DNA from: Flavobacteriales bacterium
Lineage (GTDB): Bacteria; Bacteroidota; Bacteroidia; Flavobacteriales_G; Salibacteraceae
NCBI GenBank assembly: GCA_013204105.1
Contig: JABMOM010000032.1
Location: forward strand, 186,001 to 250,000
Direction: 5' to 3'
DNA: 64,000 bases
Every line of letters starts with the position of its first letter. The first letter of the stretch is position 1. Both the position numbers and the translations under genes were made by a program. Shown here one piece after another: positions 25,061 to 35,075 of the stretch. The notes beneath the pieces are model-generated. The model had not been told where the DNA came from. It saw only the letters and a list, made by a program, of their open reading frames with translations, and searched no databases.

Positions 25061-28000
25061 ATGAGAAAACTGATACTTGCTACCGTCGGATTGATGATCG
25101 CAGCGATGAGTGCCTTCGCCCAACAGGGTCAAGGTGGAATTAAAGCGACGGTTACAGAAGCAGGCAACGGGTTGCCGATTCCATTCGCAAACGTTGCTGT
25201 TAAGCAAAACGGTAGTCTTGTTACAGGTGGCTCCACAGACTTTGATGGAGTCGTTGAGATCAAACCGATCTCTCCTGGTAAGTATGACGTCGAAATTACT
25301 AGTCTCGGATTTGCACCGGTGAAAGTTGCCGGAGTGAGTGTCAACGCTAATAAGACCACGTTCATTCCGAAGACAAGTTCATCCATGAAGAGTTCGGCGA
25401 TCCAGATCGACGAATTCGTAGTTATTGAGTACAAAAAACCTTTGATCGAGCAGGATGGTGCCGCTACGACGGAGACGGTTACGTCGGAAGAAATCACGCG
25501 GATGGCGGCACGGAGTCCAGCTGACCTGGCTGCAACTGCTGGAGGCACCTATTCAAAGGATGACGGTAGTTCTTCATTGAACGTTCGTGGAGGGCGGTCT
25601 GATGCAAACTACTACTATATTGATGGTATCAAGGTTCGAGGATCTTCTGCTATTCCGCAGGCCTCGATTGAGCAGGTTTCAGTCATTACTGGAGGTCTAC
25701 CAGCTCAATATGGAGACGTTACAGGAGGCGTGGTGGCTATTACGACCAAAGGCGTTAGTAGAAAGTACCAAGGAGGGGTTGAAGTACTCACTTCTGGACT
25801 AGGATTAGGGGGCGACAGCTACGTAGGACTCGACCCGTATGGATACAATTTGGTAGAGGGAGCTCTTTCGGGGCCACTGATTCAAAAGCGTGATTCTGCA
25901 GGTAACAAAGAGCCGTTGGTTGGATTCTTCATTTCAGGAAACTTCACCAGCAATCTCGATTCGCGTCCATCCGCTGTCGGTGCTTGGAAAATCAAGGATG
26001 AGAGCCTGCAATCGTTGCGTGAAAACCCAGTGCGATCTGGTTTTACCCAAAATTCGATTTTGTACAATTCGGCCTTTTTGCGCCTAAACGATTTTGAAAA
26101 GGTTAAAGCGCGTCCCAATACGGACAACATCGGTGCAAACCTTGCAGCTAAGATTGACGTGGTGACCACTTCAACTACCAACCTGACCTTTGGAGGTAGC
26201 TTCAACTACAATAAAAACAAGCGGTACAATTACAACCAATCACTCTTCGCATCTGACGAGTATCCAGAGCAGACCAGTTTGGATTGGAGAGCTTATGCTC
26301 GCTTTACCCAGCGGTTTAAAAACGCTGAAGCAGAGCAGGGAGCTTCTTCTTCTTTGATTAAAAACGCATTCTACACCATTCAGGCAGACATCAGTCAGGG
26401 ATACGATCGCCGTTGGAACCCTGATCATCAAGATCGTTTCTTCGACTATGGTTACATCGGTAAGTTTACCGTATACCAAGGCGCGGACTATACGCCTGGT
26501 TTTGATAGTTTGACGGGTATTTTCGGAGACGTCCAGCAGACATTCCGTGATACGTTGATCACCTTTGAGCCAGATACGCTTAAGAATCCAGAACTGGCAG
26601 AGTTCACACAGCGCTATTATCAATTGTACGGTTGGGAAGGCTTCGACGAAGAGGGAAACCCAGTCTATGATACAGATCGCTCATTTGCCTTTACCAACTA
26701 CAACCAGATCCAGCAGGGTGGCGGTTTGTTGAACGGGGATGCATTGGACGATGTATATGGTATGTGGGTCTCGAACAACGACGTGACCAATGCCAGTGGT
26801 TCGGCTTCAAACAACTACTTAGAGGCGGTTACCAATCAGGTGAGGATTTCAGGTCAGGGATCTGCAGACATCGGTAACCACCAGTTTATCGTTGGCTTCG
26901 AATACGAGCAACGGGTAGACAGGTCGTACAGCATAAGTCCTTCTGGGTTGTGGTCCTTGGCGCGACTGAACGCGAATACCCACGTAGATCAGTTGGATAA
27001 GTCAAATCCGATCATTTCCTATCCTGGCCCATCGATTTCGTACACACGTTTGAATGCTTCTCCTGGAGATTACGATGCGAGCGACGACGATGAACCACAA
27101 AGTTTCATCGATTACAACCTTCGTAAGGCTACCGGAATGAATCCTGATGGCGTTGACTTTTTGGATGTTTATTCACTCGACCCTAACGTCTTCAAGTTAG
27201 AGTATTTCTCGCCAGACGAACTGTACCGAGGTGGTGTAGGAAGTCTTGTGAATTATTACGGATATGATCCTTACGGGAATCGCGCTTCTGGAGCGGCTTC
27301 GGATTTTGACGCTTTCTTCAACGAACGTGACGAGTACGGAAACCTGACTCGTCCGATCTCTCCATACCAGCCAATCTACGTCGCTGGTTTTATTGAGGAT
27401 AAATTTGAGTTCGACGATTTGATCTTTCGTATCGGTATGCGCGTTGACCGCTTCGATGCGAATCAACAGGTGTTGAAAGATCCATTTGTACTTTTCCCAA
27501 CCATCAAAGCAGGTGAAGACGAGAGTTTCGAATACTTAGCAGAAGGTTCAAGCAATCACCCTGGCAACATTGGTGAAGACTATGTAGTGTATGTTGACAA
27601 TGTCCAGAATCCAACGGCCATCCTTGGCTACCGAGATGAAAACACATGGTACAGTCCTGAGGGAGCGGAATTATCTGACGCATCTTCCCTTCGAGTATCC
27701 AATGGTCTTCCAGCTCCTTTGTTGGTTTCGGATGGAGACATTAACTACCGAGAGTCAAACAACAGCGTGGATGTGCGTGCGGAGTCCTTTGAGGATTACA
27801 AGCCACAAACCAATTTCATGCCTCGTGTGGCATTCAGCTTTCCAATCTCAGATGAGGCAAACTTCTTTGCACACTACGATGTATTGACCAAGCGTCCTAC
27901 CACGGGTAACCGATTGGATCCTTCCGATTACTACTACCTGCAGAGTCGTGCGAGTGGTGCAGAATTGGCCAACCCTAATTTGAAGCCAGAGAAGACCATT

Positions 28001-28864
28001 GACTATGAGGTTGGGTTCCAGCAAGCACTGACATCGTCTATGGCACTTAAGATCTCAGCCTTCTACCGTGAGTCACGTGACATGGTGCAGGTAGTACGTG
28101 TGTTTGACGCTTATCCAATCGAGTATCGCTCGTATGATAACATTGACTTTGCAACGGTAAAAGGTCTTACCATCAGCTACGACCTGAGAAGGACCAACAA
28201 CCTTTCCATCCGTGCATCTTACACATTGCAATTTGCTGAAGGAACGGGGTCTGGTGCAACGAGTCAGTTGAACCTAGCACGAAGCGGTCAGCCAAACCTT
28301 CGGGCACCAATTCGTCTCTCCTATGACCAACGTCACGCGATCGTGGCCAATATCGATTATCGATATGCCGATGGTGGTGACTACAATGGACCGGTAGTAG
28401 GCGATATGCAGATCTTGAAAAACACTGGATTCAACCTGCAATTGCGTGCTGGGTCTGGCGAACCTTACAATCCACAGTCAAACTACACCTCCACGGCACT
28501 GTTTGCCAATAACCCTTCTCCATTACAGAAAGGCTCGATCAACAGTGCGTCCTTACCATGGACATTCCGTTTCGACTTTGTCTTTGATCGTGACTTCTCT
28601 GCCGAAGTGGTAGGTAAGAAATTGAACATGAATCTATACGTACAGGTGCTGAACCTGTTGAATGCTAGAAACGTGAATAATGTTTATCGAGCTACAGGTA
28701 ATCCGGATGACGACGGATACTTGAACTCACCGATAGGAAACGTTTTCGTCAACTCGCAGATCAGCCCGGGAACTTTCTCGGACTACTACATGATGAAATT
28801 GTGGAATCCTACAAACTGGCAGTTACCTAGAAGAATAAGACTTGGTTTGAGAGTGAACTTCTAA
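25061..28864 (+). CDS. Large TonB-dependent receptor of a three-gene surface cassette
   Basis: 1267-aa outer-membrane receptor. Signal peptide MRKLILATVGLMIAAMSAFAQ, carboxypeptidase-regulatory domain at about residues 28-105 (NGLPIPFANVAVKQNG), plug domain at about 130-235 (LNVRGGRSDANYYYIDGIKVRG, ITGGLPAQYGDVTGGVVAITTKG) and then a long barrel with large loops. It ends RRIRLGLRVNF, a typical barrel end. It is much longer than ordinary siderophore receptors, nearer SusC-type size. No SusD partner is present. Instead it is followed after 20 nt by a roughly 1505-aa secreted protein and then by a PorV-like gene, so it is likely expressed with them. The substrate is unknown. The 241-nt region upstream holds no gene, and I found no exact TAnnTTTG element there. 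Confidence 0.9.
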   Translation: MRKLILATVGLMIAAMSAFAQQGQGGIKATVTEAGNGLPIPFANVAVKQNGSLVTGGSTDFDGVVEIKPISPGKYDVEITSLGFAPVKVAGVSVNANKTTFIPKTSSSMKSSAIQIDEFVVIEYKKPLIEQDGAATTETVTSEEITRMAARSPADLAATAGGTYSKDDGSSSLNVRGGRSDANYYYIDGIKVRGSSAIPQASIEQVSVITGGLPAQYGDVTGGVVAITTKGVSRKYQGGVEVLTSGLGLGGDSYVGLDPYGYNLVEGALSGPLIQKRDSAGNKEPLVGFFISGNFTSNLDSRPSAVGAWKIKDESLQSLRENPVRSGFTQNSILYNSAFLRLNDFEKVKARPNTDNIGANLAAKIDVVTTSTTNLTFGGSFNYNKNKRYNYNQSLFASDEYPEQTSLDWRAYARFTQRFKNAEAEQGASSSLIKNAFYTIQADISQGYDRRWNPDHQDRFFDYGYIGKFTVYQGADYTPGFDSLTGIFGDVQQTFRDTLITFEPDTLKNPELAEFTQRYYQLYGWEGFDEEGNPVYDTDRSFAFTNYNQIQQGGGLLNGDALDDVYGMWVSNNDVTNASGSASNNYLEAVTNQVRISGQGSADIGNHQFIVGFEYEQRVDRSYSISPSGLWSLARLNANTHVDQLDKSNPIISYPGPSISYTRLNASPGDYDASDDDEPQSFIDYNLRKATGMNPDGVDFLDVYSLDPNVFKLEYFSPDELYRGGVGSLVNYYGYDPYGNRASGAASDFDAFFNERDEYGNLTRPISPYQPIYVAGFIEDKFEFDDLIFRIGMRVDRFDANQQVLKDPFVLFPTIKAGEDESFEYLAEGSSNHPGNIGEDYVVYVDNVQNPTAILGYRDENTWYSPEGAELSDASSLRVSNGLPAPLLVSDGDINYRESNNSVDVRAESFEDYKPQTNFMPRVAFSFPISDEANFFAHYDVLTKRPTTGNRLDPSDYYYLQSRASGAELANPNLKPEKTIDYEVGFQQALTSSMALKISAFYRESRDMVQVVRVFDAYPIEYRSYDNIDFATVKGLTISYDLRRTNNLSIRASYTLQFAEGTGSGATSQLNLARSGQPNLRAPIRLSYDQRHAIVANIDYRYADGGDYNGPVVGDMQILKNTGFNLQLRAGSGEPYNPQSNYTSTALFANNPSPLQKGSINSASLPWTFRFDFVFDRDFSAEVVGKKLNMNLYVQVLNLLNARNVNNVYRATGNPDDDGYLNSPIGNVFVNSQISPGTFSDYYMMKLWNPTNWQLPRRIRLGLRVNF

Positions 28865-28884
28865 AGAACCAAAGACTTTTGATT

Positions 28885-31800
28885 ATGAATATGAGAACCA
28901 TACTGAGCAGCATTGTACTCTTGAGCGTAGTTTTTAGCGCCCAAGCAGAGCGGTACAAGTACGAGAAACAGAATAAGGGTGGCGACAACCCGCCAACGGT
29001 AGCGGCAAATTGCAATCCAGCCACGGCAGCGACCGAGCTAGATATCAATAACACACGTGCATTGATCCAGAGTGGTGGAGATATGTGGTGGGACTTTAAC
29101 CGTGCGCGTTACGAGATTCCAAAAGGGTCCAATAAAACCTCGCTTTTTGCAGGGTCGCTTTGGTTGGCCGGACAGGATATCTCTGGTCAGTTTAAAGTAG
29201 CAGCACTTCGCTTCCGTCAAATCGGTAACGATTACTGGACAGGGCCTTTGAGCACTGTTGACGCGGAAATTGATCAGCAAACGTGTACGGATTATGACCG
29301 CCACTGGGAGACTTCACGCTCTATGGTTGCTGAGTTTTCGGCGTGGTGGGAAGCGGGTCAGTTCGACCAAGAAAACGGAACCAATACACAAGAGACGTTG
29401 TACGAAGGCTACAGTATTCCTAGTGTGATTGATGAGTGGCCAGCGCACGGAAGAAACTTTGAGCCTTACAATGAAGATTACTACCTCGCACCTTTCTATG
29501 ATAGAGATGGCGATGGAGACTATGATCCGGAAGGCGATGGTGATTACCCAGGCTATGTCCTTGTAGGTAAGAGCGATTGTAGTCGAAGGGTCCGTGATAT
29601 TTACGGAGACCAGAACATTTGGTGGGTTTTCAACGACAAAGGAAACATCCACACGGAGACTGGAGGTCAGTCCATTGGTATGGAAGTACGCGCTCAGGCA
29701 TTTGCCTTTGCTACTACGGATGAAGTGAATAACATGACCTTCTACAACTATGAGTTGATCAACCGATCTACATTCGAATTGTCTGAGACTTATTTCGGTC
29801 AATGGGTAGATGGTGACCTTGGAAACGCTCAAGATGACTACGTCGGAGTAGATGTACGTCGTGGTTTGGGATTCTTCTACAATGGTGATGACGAGGATCA
29901 GGATGCAGGTGGTGTATTCGGCTACGGTACAAACCCTCCTGCTATTGGTGTTGACTTCTTCCAAGGACCATTCCAAGCGAATGACGGTAGAGACAACTGT
30001 CTTTGCGATGATTATTCTTCTGCAAAGGCAGAGGATGGCATCGTATACAAAGGACAAGGTGCTGGCTACGGCGATGGCATTATTGACAATGAGCGTTATG
30101 GAATGCGTAAGTTTCTTTTCCACAACAACGCTTCAGGCCCCATTGGTGATCCAAGTTCTGCTACGGATTACTACAACTTCCTGAGAGGTGTTTGGAAAGA
30201 TGGAACGCCAATGACATTTGGAGGTAATGGTTACGACCCTACCAATCCAAACGCAATCCCTGCTGGATATATGTTCCCAGGTGATACTGATCCTTTGCAT
30301 TGGGGAACTGACGGAGTTGATCCGGGTCAAGGTTCATGGACCGAATATTCAGCTGGAAACCTTCCTGCTGACAGACGCTTTGTGCAATCTTCAGGTCCAT
30401 TCCGTTTGGGTCCAGGAGCTGTCAATAACATTACGGTTGGAATCGTCTGGATGCAAGCCACCTCAGGTGGTCGTTTAGAGTCTGTTGAGTTGATGCGTCG
30501 TGCTGACGATAAAACACAGGCGCTTTTCGATTCTTGTTTCGAGATCCTCGACGGTCCAGACGCACCAGACGTCGCCTCCCAAGAATTGGATCGTGAAGTC
30601 ATCTTGATGCTTTCTAATCCTTTGAATTCAAACAACTACAATGAGGCCTATGCGAGCGTGGATCCTTTCCTCGCAGCTCCGGATTCGGTAGATACGGACG
30701 AGGATGATGTCAATGACCTGCGATTGACGGATGCTGAGAAGGCCTTGTTTGCGACGTACAAGTTTGAAGGATATCAGATTTATCAGTTGGCAGATGGTTC
30801 TGTAGGAACAAACGATCTTACGGATCCAGATAAAGCGCGTCTCGTTGACCAAGTAGATGTCGCGAATGGCATTGATAAGCTTGTCAACTATGAGTTCAAC
30901 TCACAGATCGGTCAGGATGTTCCAGTGGTTAAAGTGGATGGTGACAACGAAGGAATTCGCCACTCATTCCAAATCACGGAGGATCTTTTCTCTACGACGG
31001 ACTCACGTTTAATCAACCACAAGACCTATTATTTCATGGCTGTGGCCTACGCTTACAACCGTTATGGTGATGGTGTTGGGAACCTTCAATACTTAGATGG
31101 AGAATACGATCCATCCGCTGATCCGCCCAAATTGGATGGACAAAAGCTGCCTTTCTTGGCCAGCCGTAAGTCACCTTCTGGTCCCGTGCGTGTAATTGAA
31201 GTAATTCCACACAAGACATACATGGAATTTGACGGGGTCGAGTTGAATGCACAGTACGGTGATGGTATCGAGATTCAGCGAGTGGAAGGTCGTGGAAACG
31301 GCGGAAACTTTGCGAATGTCAAAGAGGATTACTTGGACTCTGTGTTGAGCGCTTTCGCTTTGACACCCGAGGATTGGAAAACTGCTGACCTTACTTATGA
31401 AGCGGGCGAAGGACCTGTTGTGTTGAAGGTGGTTGATCCATTGATCATTCCTCCAGGGGAATTCACGATCCAATTCATCGACACTACAGCGGATCAGGAT
31501 TTTTACGACCTCACATGGGTGTTGTATGAGCGTAACTCTTCTACTCCCATTGACACCGTCAAAGCGGATCAAACGATTCGTCAAGCCAATGAGCAAGTGA
31601 TGTTCGACCTCGGTCTCTCGTTGACAGTGGGTCCTGGTTACCCAGCTTTTAATGAAAATGCGGTCAACAATGGTTATGTAGGTTTCGACATTCAATTTAC
31701 GGATGAATCGGACCAATGGCTCAGCGGTATTGTTGATGTGGACGCCTCTGGTATTCAGAACTGGATTAAGGCCGGTAAGTTCTATGCGGATGCGCAGCCA

Positions 31801-33402
31801 GGCTTCCAAGAAGAAGATGGTGATGCTTGTGCCGATATCGGCTGCAATAGCTTTATTGACGAAGGAGAGAATTGGGAGAATATTGTAAACCGAACATGGT
31901 CTCCATTCCCACTTGCTTCTTATGATACGGCGCATCCAATTCCAATGTTCCCTACCGCAAGCGGCAAAGCACGTTTATACGCGAAGAACATCATCCTTCA
32001 ATCTGGATTGGAAAAGGTACCGAGCGTTGATGTGGTCTTTACCACTGATAAGTCGCTTTGGACGCGATGTGTAGTGCTGGAAGCCGAAGACAATGGTAAA
32101 CTCACGACTGGAGGAGCTGTCCGTGGTGAAATGCGTAAGGCCTTGTCCGTTGATAAGAATGGACGAAACCAATTGGACATTGATTACGATGAGGCGGAAG
32201 CAACGTTTGACGGAAAGCAAACGCTCGGTCCGCTGATCGATGATGTGCCTCAATTGGACAAGGACTATTACGCTTCCTTGATCGATTCTAGTGATTTGGA
32301 GTTGGCTGACCTGTCGGTTGGTATGGGTTGGTTCCCAGGCTATGCTATCGATGTTGAGACAGGACAGCGCTTGAACATGGCGTTCGCTGAGAACTCTTGG
32401 TTAGGAAGTGAAAACGGTGCGGATATGCAGTGGAATCCGACCGATAAATTGACAGAGCCTTTGTTCAACGAATTGCGTTTCGGTGGAATGCATATGGTAT
32501 ACGTTTTCCGCGATAACTTGGAAGACGGTTCTAAATTGCAAGATTCAGAGCAGATGATGCCATCTTATGAAGGAGGTACATTCACGTTCCGAAACATGGT
32601 GCGATTCGACCGTCTGGCTGCCGGAGCATTGTTCGATCCTAACAACGATATTTACCAGTACTACATGTCAGTGATGCGCGCAGGTGCTTGGGTTGGATAC
32701 CCAGTGCTGGCTGAAGGTGCCCAAATGTGGGGAGCTTCAGGAAACAACCATGTAACGGTTAAGTTGAGGACATCTAAGCCTTATGAGCCATATTCTCCAT
32801 CTAAGGATGGTGTAGCTGCATCGAGCATTTCCTCAGGGGCAGCCTACTATGTCTCAGATGGTAGTGTTGAAGTAAATCAATACAGCATCAATGGAGCTGG
32901 TGACACATCGATTGTAGCCAGAGATTTTTACAAAGGTGAAACGTTCAAGGCGATTGAATCTGGTTCGATCAGTTCTTCCAATGGACTCTTATTGATTGCA
33001 ACTGTCAATGCTGGACTTCCGATGTATAACTTCAATACATACAAAGTGGCTCCGACGTTCGATGTAGCGATAGGAGAGGATGCCTTGGCAGACATTAAGA
33101 CCGTTCCGAACCCGTATTATGCCTACAGCGAATACGAGCAGCAGCGTCTTGATTACTTGGTTAAAATCATTAACCTCCCAAAGACATGTACCATCAGCAT
33201 CTTCACGGTGAATGGTACCCTGGTAAGAACCTTTGAAAAGGATGATGCTACCTCGACTAGCATCGACTGGAACCTGAAGAACCAAGACAATATCACTATT
33301 GCCAGTGGCCTCTATGTGATTCACATTAGTGCCCCAGGCCTTGGTGAGAAGGTAATCAAGTGGTTCGGTGTACTTCGTCCGATCGACCTGAACTCCTTCT
33401 AA
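28885..33402 (+). CDS. Giant secreted protein with FlgD-like C-terminal domain (probable T9SS cargo)
   Basis: The start is set at the ATG at 28885 (the frame opens with a TTG two codons earlier). Signal peptide MNMRTILSSIVLLSVVFSAQA. About 1505 aa, acidic and Tyr/Asp-rich. A Ca-binding-like Asp/Gly run lies near residues 205-225 (DRDGDGDYDPEGDGDY). The last 100 residues read VPNPYYAYSEYEQ, then TISIFTVNGTLVRTFEKDD, then ASGLYVIHISAPG and KWFGVLRPIDLNSF. This is the Ig-like FlgD/type IX sorting pattern, though the very end differs from the common KLVK-type tail. It is probably exported across the outer membrane and kept at the surface. No enzyme domain was recognised. It sits between a TonB receptor and a PorV-like gene, spaced 20 nt on each side. 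Confidence 0.75.
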   Translation: MNMRTILSSIVLLSVVFSAQAERYKYEKQNKGGDNPPTVAANCNPATAATELDINNTRALIQSGGDMWWDFNRARYEIPKGSNKTSLFAGSLWLAGQDISGQFKVAALRFRQIGNDYWTGPLSTVDAEIDQQTCTDYDRHWETSRSMVAEFSAWWEAGQFDQENGTNTQETLYEGYSIPSVIDEWPAHGRNFEPYNEDYYLAPFYDRDGDGDYDPEGDGDYPGYVLVGKSDCSRRVRDIYGDQNIWWVFNDKGNIHTETGGQSIGMEVRAQAFAFATTDEVNNMTFYNYELINRSTFELSETYFGQWVDGDLGNAQDDYVGVDVRRGLGFFYNGDDEDQDAGGVFGYGTNPPAIGVDFFQGPFQANDGRDNCLCDDYSSAKAEDGIVYKGQGAGYGDGIIDNERYGMRKFLFHNNASGPIGDPSSATDYYNFLRGVWKDGTPMTFGGNGYDPTNPNAIPAGYMFPGDTDPLHWGTDGVDPGQGSWTEYSAGNLPADRRFVQSSGPFRLGPGAVNNITVGIVWMQATSGGRLESVELMRRADDKTQALFDSCFEILDGPDAPDVASQELDREVILMLSNPLNSNNYNEAYASVDPFLAAPDSVDTDEDDVNDLRLTDAEKALFATYKFEGYQIYQLADGSVGTNDLTDPDKARLVDQVDVANGIDKLVNYEFNSQIGQDVPVVKVDGDNEGIRHSFQITEDLFSTTDSRLINHKTYYFMAVAYAYNRYGDGVGNLQYLDGEYDPSADPPKLDGQKLPFLASRKSPSGPVRVIEVIPHKTYMEFDGVELNAQYGDGIEIQRVEGRGNGGNFANVKEDYLDSVLSAFALTPEDWKTADLTYEAGEGPVVLKVVDPLIIPPGEFTIQFIDTTADQDFYDLTWVLYERNSSTPIDTVKADQTIRQANEQVMFDLGLSLTVGPGYPAFNENAVNNGYVGFDIQFTDESDQWLSGIVDVDASGIQNWIKAGKFYADAQPGFQEEDGDACADIGCNSFIDEGENWENIVNRTWSPFPLASYDTAHPIPMFPTASGKARLYAKNIILQSGLEKVPSVDVVFTTDKSLWTRCVVLEAEDNGKLTTGGAVRGEMRKALSVDKNGRNQLDIDYDEAEATFDGKQTLGPLIDDVPQLDKDYYASLIDSSDLELADLSVGMGWFPGYAIDVETGQRLNMAFAENSWLGSENGADMQWNPTDKLTEPLFNELRFGGMHMVYVFRDNLEDGSKLQDSEQMMPSYEGGTFTFRNMVRFDRLAAGALFDPNNDIYQYYMSVMRAGAWVGYPVLAEGAQMWGASGNNHVTVKLRTSKPYEPYSPSKDGVAASSISSGAAYYVSDGSVEVNQYSINGAGDTSIVARDFYKGETFKAIESGSISSSNGLLLIATVNAGLPMYNFNTYKVAPTFDVAIGEDALADIKTVPNPYYAYSEYEQQRLDYLVKIINLPKTCTISIFTVNGTLVRTFEKDDATSTSIDWNLKNQDNITIASGLYVIHISAPGLGEKVIKWFGVLRPIDLNSF

Positions 33403-33422
33403 TTGAACAAAAGCGTTAAGAG

Positions 33423-34517
33423 ATGAGAATTATGAAATATATCGTAGCAGCATTCTTGGTCATAGCATCCATGGATTCCATTGCGGGAAACAAGGAACGT
33501 ATCGGCCAAGCAGGAGCCAATGAATTATTGATCAATCCGTGGGCGCGTAGTACCGGATTTGGTGGAGCGAATTCTGCCTTCGTCACGGGCGTAGAAGCAT
33601 TCAATTTGAATATTTCCGGATTGAGTTCTATCAATAAGACCGAGCTCTACTTCAGCAACGTGATGTTGTTTTCAGGATCTGACATCAGCGTTAACTCCTT
33701 GGCATTGGGTCAGAGAGTGGGTGAGCAAGGTGTTTTGGGAATCTGTGTCAACGCCATGAGCTTCGGCAATATTGAAGTGACCACCACGGACAATCCGGAC
33801 GGAGGCCAAGGAACATTCAGTCCGCAATTTCTCAACCTCTCTTTGGCGTATGCGCGAAGCTTCTCTAACAGTATCCACGGTGGTGGTGCGATTCGAATCA
33901 TCTCCGAGTCCATCAATAACGTAGGTGCTCAAGGAGTGGCGCTAGATGCAGGAATTCGATACGTGACAGGTGATTACGACCGCATGAAGTTCGGAATAGC
34001 ACTTCGAAATGTTGGGCCTAAGATGCGCTACTCGGGTGATGGTCTGTCTGAGGTTGTTTTGCTTCAGGATGCTGAATTTACCTTGAATCAACGTGCCGAA
34101 AGTTTTGAAATGCCAGCATTATTGAACATCGGAGCATCCTATGATTTCTATCTTCTTCCTGTAATATTAGAAGAAGGTGCAGAGCTGGAGGATGGCGTAA
34201 AACCTAGCGACTATCGATTGACATTGGCAGGAACGTTTACATCCAACTCCTTTTCACAGGATCAAATCCGTGGGGGTGTGGAATTTGGTTTCAAGCAGTA
34301 CGTAGCCGTTCGCGCTGGTCTTGTATATGAATCCAATATTTTCAGCGAATTGGGTCCTGGTAAGCGATTGAACGCCAATACAGGTCCAACCATGGGGGTT
34401 TCGCTCATGCTCCCATTCAAGGGGTCGGATGAGAGCGGCATCAGCGTTGATTATGCTTATCGTTTTGCCAATCCATTGGGTGGCACGCACTGCTTCGGTC
34501 TCCGCTTGAGGATATAA
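33423..34517 (+). CDS. PorV/PorQ-family outer-membrane protein
   Basis: 364-aa barrel protein with signal peptide MRIMKYIVAAFLVIASMDSIAG. The early block GQAGANELLINPWARSTGFGGANSAFVTGVEAFNLNISGLS is the PorV/PorQ family signature. The rest is strand-rich and ends GTHCFGLRLRI. In type IX secretion PorV shuttles cargo from the translocon to the attachment complex. This copy sits directly behind a large probable cargo gene, so a dedicated shuttle or anchor for that protein is a reasonable inference. True PorV is usually encoded elsewhere with porU-like genes. It is the last gene before a strong terminator at 34542-34575. Confidence 0.82.
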   Translation: MRIMKYIVAAFLVIASMDSIAGNKERIGQAGANELLINPWARSTGFGGANSAFVTGVEAFNLNISGLSSINKTELYFSNVMLFSGSDISVNSLALGQRVGEQGVLGICVNAMSFGNIEVTTTDNPDGGQGTFSPQFLNLSLAYARSFSNSIHGGGAIRIISESINNVGAQGVALDAGIRYVTGDYDRMKFGIALRNVGPKMRYSGDGLSEVVLLQDAEFTLNQRAESFEMPALLNIGASYDFYLLPVILEEGAELEDGVKPSDYRLTLAGTFTSNSFSQDQIRGGVEFGFKQYVAVRAGLVYESNIFSELGPGKRLNANTGPTMGVSLMLPFKGSDESGISVDYAYRFANPLGGTHCFGLRLRI

Positions 34518-34538
34518 TTCGAATTTTACATAATTTTG
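34506..34538 (+). promoter_or_regulatory. greA promoter overlapping the upstream terminator
   Basis: TTG at 34506-34508 and TAATTTTG at 34531-34538, spaced 22 nt, fit the Bacteroidota TTTG/TAnnTTTG promoter. The expected start point (about 34545) lies in the first arm of the terminator of the PorV-like gene, so greA transcripts would lack part of that hairpin. Confidence 0.5.
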
Positions 34539-34541
34539 TCG

Positions 34542-34575
34542 AAGGAACCGTTCTCTGAGCGGTTCCTTTGTTTTT
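34542..34575 (+). terminator. Intrinsic terminator after the PorV-like gene
   Basis: Stem AAGGAACCG / CGGTTCCTT with a 9-nt loop (TTCTCTGAG), followed by T-G-TTTTT. It lies 25 nt past the stop of the PorV-like gene and 27 nt before greA. Confidence 0.85.
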
Positions 34576-34601
34576 AGATGTCTTAACCAATAAGGGGTGT
34601 C

Positions 34602-35075
34602 ATGTCACAAATCAGGTACTACACAGAAGAAGGGTTGAAGAAGTTGCAGGAAGAATTGCATCAATTGGAAACGGTCGAACGTCCTTCTATTTCCAGACAG
34701 ATTGCTGAAGCACGAGACAAGGGTGATTTGTCGGAGAATGCCGAATACGACGCTGCAAAAGAAGCGCAAGGATTGCTTGAGTTGAAGATTGGGAAATTGA
34801 AGCAGATCGTGAGCAATGCGCGCGTGATCGATGAGACGCAGATGAGCTCCGACAAGATTTTGATCCTCTCCAAGATTCGATTGATGAATATTTCAATGAA
34901 GAAAGAGTTCAATTATCAACTTGTGGCCGAGAGCGAAGCAAACCTGCGCGAAGGAAGGATCAGCGTTGACTCACCCATCGGGAAAGGCCTGCTAGGAAAG
35001 AAAGTGGGTGACATCGCGGAGATTCAAGTTCCGAATGGCATCATGAAGTTTGAGGTGCTGGAAATAACGCGCTGA
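34602..35075 (+). CDS. greA: Transcription elongation factor GreA
   Basis: 157-aa factor that enters the RNA polymerase secondary channel and stimulates cleavage of backtracked RNA. The N-terminal coiled coil carries the tip motif AEARDKGDLSENAEYDAAKEAQG with the acidic D/E pair. The C-terminal FKBP-like part contains YQLVAESEANLREGRISVDSPIGKGLLGKKVGD. Length is normal. The stop codon overlaps the start of the HIT gene by one base (TGATG), a linkage often seen in Bacteroidota. A promoter element is present at 34506-34538. Confidence 0.95.
   Translation: MSQIRYYTEEGLKKLQEELHQLETVERPSISRQIAEARDKGDLSENAEYDAAKEAQGLLELKIGKLKQIVSNARVIDETQMSSDKILILSKIRLMNISMKKEFNYQLVAESEANLREGRISVDSPIGKGLLGKKVGDIAEIQVPNGIMKFEVLEITR

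Noticed and set aside
29314-30123. 269-codon minus-strand frame inside the giant secreted protein gene
   Set aside because: Long antisense frames arise from the biased codons of that gene; no start context, motifs or neighbours support it. The same holds for 31171-31935.
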